From Altericroceibacterium xinjiangense (GTDB taxonomy: Bacteria; Pseudomonadota; Alphaproteobacteria; Sphingomonadales; Sphingomonadaceae), in the NCBI RefSeq assembly GCF_003958635.1, contig NZ_RSEK01000007.1, forward strand, positions 1 to 64,000: DNA of 64,000 nucleotides, in the 5' to 3' direction. Shown piece after piece: positions 61,338-64,000 of the stretch; position 1 is the first letter of the stretch; each line of letters starts with the position of its first letter. A program made the position numbers and the translations under genes. The notes under the pieces are model-generated. The model searched no databases, was not told where the DNA came from, and saw only the letters and a list, made by a program, of their open reading frames with translations.

Positions 61338-61375
61338 AGAAAGGCCCGACTCTCGCATGAGAGCCGGGCCTTTCT
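61338..61375. terminator. Bidirectional terminator between the regulator and the TonB receptor
   Basis: An 11-base perfect outer stem AGAAAGGCCCG / CGGGCCTTTCT plus an inner TCTC/GAGA pairing gives a long hairpin with T-rich and A-rich flanks. It serves the two convergent genes. Confidence 0.9.
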
Positions 61376-61393
61376 GCTCAGGGCTCCTTCTCT

Positions 61394-64000
61394 TTAGAAG
61401 GCGACCGAAGCCGACAGCCCGACCTTGGTTCCGACGTCGTACGTGTTGACGTCCACCCGGTTGCTACCGACCTGCTGATATTCCTCGTGCCTGCGGCCGA
61501 AGATGTTGCGCACTTCGAACTTCCATTCCGTGGTCAGGCCGAACAGGTCGACGCCCTGCCGCGCGACGAAATCGACCCGCAGGCCGGGTTGCTCGATGAT
61601 GTCCGGCTGCCCGGTATTCACCAGGCCGCGGCTCGTCACGCGCTCACTGGCGTAGCTGATGAGGAACGTCTGCTGCGACAGGCGGTCCAGGTCTTCCAGG
61701 CCGATCTGCACGTTGACGATATGATCCGATTGCCCGGTAAGCGAAGCGCCGTCGCGGAAGAAGTCCGTCGCGTTGGTGGAAGACGCGGCGAACACCGCTA
61801 CCGTATCGTCTTCATCAACGTTCAGGCTGGACTTGGTATACGTGTAGTTGCCGATCAGCAGCAGCTGGCGCGTATCGAACATCCCGCCGAAGGACTGCAG
61901 GTCGAAGTTCTTCTGCACTTCGACTTCCGCACCGTAGAGCGTGGCCTCGGGCGCGTTGGCGAAGCTGGTTATGAACCGCTCGCTCGCAACAAAGGTTTCG
62001 ATCGGGTTGTCGATCTTCTTGTAGAACCCGGCGAGGGAGAACCGCTGGTTCCGGCCGAAATACCATTCGTACCGCGCTTCGGCGTTGGTCAGCTGGCTGT
62101 CCACCAGCAGCGGATTGCCGCGGAACATCCGGTTGGAATCCGGATCGAAGTAGAACTGGTAGATCAGTTCGCGGAACTGCGGCCGGGCCAGCGTCTTGGA
62201 CGCATTCAGGCGCACCTGCATCTCCGGCATGAACTGCCAGGTCAGCGTGGCTGCCGGCAGCCAGTAATCGCGATTGAGGTTGGTTTCCGCCAGCGACGCA
62301 CCGGGGGTGTTGAACACCTGGATCGGCGTGACCGTTTGCTCGGCGGTTTCGTAGCGCACACCGGCATCAAGCTGCAGCGTGTCGGTCAGCTGGGCATCGA
62401 TCTTGCCGTACCCGGCATGGTTGAGCAGCCGGGCGCGGAAAGCCGGGTTGCCTTCGTTCGTCTCGATGAAGCTGACGTTGAAGTAATCGATCACCGTGGG
62501 CTGGAGCAGGAGATCGGGCCGGAACATGCCGACGGCCGGCGGGAAGTCGCTCGGCGCCTGGAACTGGAAGTCGCGGCGCGAGCTGGTCCGGTCGGTATCG
62601 GCATAATAGTATCCGGTGACGAACAGCAGTTCCGGCGTGAGCCGGTAGCCGACGTCGATTCCGCCGGTCCACAGGTTCTCGTTGAGATCGGAGAAGCTGA
62701 CCGTAGCGTCGCCGCCGTTGCCGTTGTTCAGCCGGTTCACGAAATAGCCGCCGTACGGATCCGCATCCACGTTGGTCCGGACGTATTCGAACGACAGCTC
62801 ATACGGTGCCTCGCGCTGCGAGTTCGCGTAGGCGCCGCGCAGGTCGACCGTCAGGTCGGGCAGCGGCCGCAACTCGGCGACCAGTTGGGAGTCGATCAGC
62901 TGACGTTCGAACCACGCGGTGTCCTGCTGCAGGAAGTCCGTGATCTCATTCGCGTTGCGCTTGCCCACGGCGTAGCGCGAGTTCTTCAGCGTGTCCCGGA
63001 TGTAGAGGTTGGTCCAGCGCACGGTATTCTCGCCAAACTCAAACCCGAGACCCAGCATTCCGTTGGCGACGATGCGGTTATCGGTCGTCAGGCGGCGCAT
63101 GTCGGTTTCGAGGATCGACAAGTCAGCCTGAAGCGATGTCTGGTTGATCGTATCGCGCGTGACCCAGGTATTGCTGTAACCCGCCGCGGCGATCACGCCC
63201 AGCGTGGCAGCCCCGGCATCGAACGATTGCCCGGCCGAAAAGTTGGCGGCGAAGTTCGGCGGCAAGGCACCGATCCGCTGCAGCACCGCATTGCGGCCGT
63301 TAACGATCTGCGAAGCGATCGGCGTGGTGTCCACCGTGCCCGAACTGATCCGGTCCCCGCTGGCGAAGAACGCCTCCAGCGCGGGCGGCAAGTCGCGCTG
63401 GCCGTTGTCAAACCCGGTCCAGTCGGTGCCGCTGCCGTAATAGGTGTAGCCGAAGTGGCCGGTTGTTTCCGAATCCACGGACAAGCCGGCGCCAATGGTA
63501 AGAAAGCCTTCGTCCGGCGTCGACCGGGTCGTCAGGTTGATGACGCCGCCGCCAAATTCGCCCGGAAAGTTCACCGAGTAGCTTTTCTGGACCAGCGAAG
63601 ACGCGATGATGCCGCTGGGGAACAAGTCCAGCGGAACGACTCGCTTGAGCGGCTCCGGGCTCGGCAACGGGGATCCGTTCAGCAGAGCGAGGGAATAACG
63701 ATCCCCAAGGCCGCGAACGTAGACGAAGCCGCTGCCTACGACGCTGAGGCCGGTCACGCGTTGCAGCGCACCCGCGATGTTGCCTTCACCGGTGCGGGCG
63801 ATTTCGGCGGTCGAGAGAACCGAGACGACCTGCGTGGCCGCACGCTCGATATTCGCGTTGCGCCGTCCGGTCACGACGATTTCCGATCCGGGAATCGAGA
63901 TTTCCGGCGTTTCGTCCTCGGCACCGACCGGGGGCGTGGGCGGGATGGCCGCAACTGCTCCACCGGTGGCCACACCGTCGGTCGCCTGGGCGTGCGCCAG
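61394..64000 (-). CDS. TonB-dependent outer-membrane receptor (5' end outside window)
   Basis: At least 869 residues are visible. The first nine in the window, LAHAQATDG, look like the end of a signal peptide, so the true start lies beyond 64000; the GTG at 63973 is not the start. A plug domain follows (IVVTGRRNANIERAATQVV, then LQRVTGLSVVGSGFVYVRGL) and a 22-strand barrel ending in a typical Phe (SASVAF). The family imports siderophores, sugars, oligomers or other large solutes. The neighbourhood does not fix the substrate. Confidence 0.92.
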   Translation of the reverse strand: MAHAQATDGVATGGAVAAIPPTPPVGAEDETPEISIPGSEIVVTGRRNANIERAATQVVSVLSTAEIARTGEGNIAGALQRVTGLSVVGSGFVYVRGLGDRYSLALLNGSPLPSPEPLKRVVPLDLFPSGIIASSLVQKSYSVNFPGEFGGGVINLTTRSTPDEGFLTIGAGLSVDSETTGHFGYTYYGSGTDWTGFDNGQRDLPPALEAFFASGDRISSGTVDTTPIASQIVNGRNAVLQRIGALPPNFAANFSAGQSFDAGAATLGVIAAAGYSNTWVTRDTINQTSLQADLSILETDMRRLTTDNRIVANGMLGLGFEFGENTVRWTNLYIRDTLKNSRYAVGKRNANEITDFLQQDTAWFERQLIDSQLVAELRPLPDLTVDLRGAYANSQREAPYELSFEYVRTNVDADPYGGYFVNRLNNGNGGDATVSFSDLNENLWTGGIDVGYRLTPELLFVTGYYYADTDRTSSRRDFQFQAPSDFPPAVGMFRPDLLLQPTVIDYFNVSFIETNEGNPAFRARLLNHAGYGKIDAQLTDTLQLDAGVRYETAEQTVTPIQVFNTPGASLAETNLNRDYWLPAATLTWQFMPEMQVRLNASKTLARPQFRELIYQFYFDPDSNRMFRGNPLLVDSQLTNAEARYEWYFGRNQRFSLAGFYKKIDNPIETFVASERFITSFANAPEATLYGAEVEVQKNFDLQSFGGMFDTRQLLLIGNYTYTKSSLNVDEDDTVAVFAASSTNATDFFRDGASLTGQSDHIVNVQIGLEDLDRLSQQTFLISYASERVTSRGLVNTGQPDIIEQPGLRVDFVARQGVDLFGLTTEWKFEVRNIFGRRHEEYQQVGSNRVDVNTYDVGTKVGLSASVAF

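Overview
The window looks like a chromosomal segment of a sphingomonad alphaproteobacterium (Sphingomonadales, perhaps Erythrobacteraceae; the genus cannot be fixed from this sequence). Support comes from the high GC content, the lptD-surA-pdxA-rsmA order, the holC-pepA pair, the DUF2794 and DUF2066 proteins, sphingomonad-style Crp/Fnr regulators, and a circularly permuted two-piece tmRNA gene with an ANDNEALAIAA tag.

Layout. 1-4.5 kb is a regulatory patch: a PAS-GGDEF-EAL protein whose EAL half looks catalytically damaged, two Crp/Fnr regulators with long poly-C tracts nearby, and a single-domain response regulator broken by an amber codon. 4.6-23.8 kb is mostly core housekeeping: glmU/glmS, gph, an SDR, the DUF2066-hda-cysE-DUF2794 operon, purM and purN, ndk, pepA-holC, and lptD-surA-pdxA-rsmA. 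23.8-24.5 kb has no protein gene; it holds a 92-94 bp tandem repeat and the permuted ssrA gene. 24.5-31.6 kb carries mscL, lemA with two TPM-domain genes, a NUDIX hydrolase, a PanE-like reductase, a glutathione transferase and a glyoxylate/hydroxypyruvate reductase-glycerate kinase pair.

31.6-53.6 kb is the accessory part and the most interesting. It starts with an orphan homologue of the Anabaena sensory rhodopsin transducer, an SDR and a GH15 glucosidase. Two divergent, tightly overlapping operons follow. The leftward one (41.6 to 35.0 kb) encodes two sugar-nucleotide epimerase-type SDRs, a GT4 glycosyltransferase and three related CgeB-like glycosyltransferases. The rightward one (41.9 to 47.4 kb) encodes a histidine phosphatase, a CmoB-like methyltransferase, an apparently circularly permuted clan GH-A glycosidase, an actinobacterial-type inositol-3-phosphate synthase, an MDR dehydrogenase and a Gfo/Idh oxidoreductase. 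I infer a dedicated pathway for a glycosylated, possibly methylated inositol product; I know of no characterised system with this gene set. The shared promoter region and the next gene carry sequences resembling EcfG general-stress promoters. A metallo-beta-lactamase-fold protein, a two-subunit molybdenum hydroxylase, a cupin and a second GH15 enzyme close the region.

53.6-64 kb carries a CDF metal exporter, an alcohol-oxidation module (two divergent GMC oxidoreductases, an aldehyde dehydrogenase, a double SnoaL protein), an OmpR-type regulator with a degenerate receiver domain, and the 3' part of a TonB-dependent receptor running off the window.

Three genes (holC, pdxA and the histidine phosphatase) appear to start at codons other than ATG, GTG or TTG (CTG, ATA and ATC). 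No tRNA, rRNA, insertion sequence, phage gene or CRISPR array was seen.
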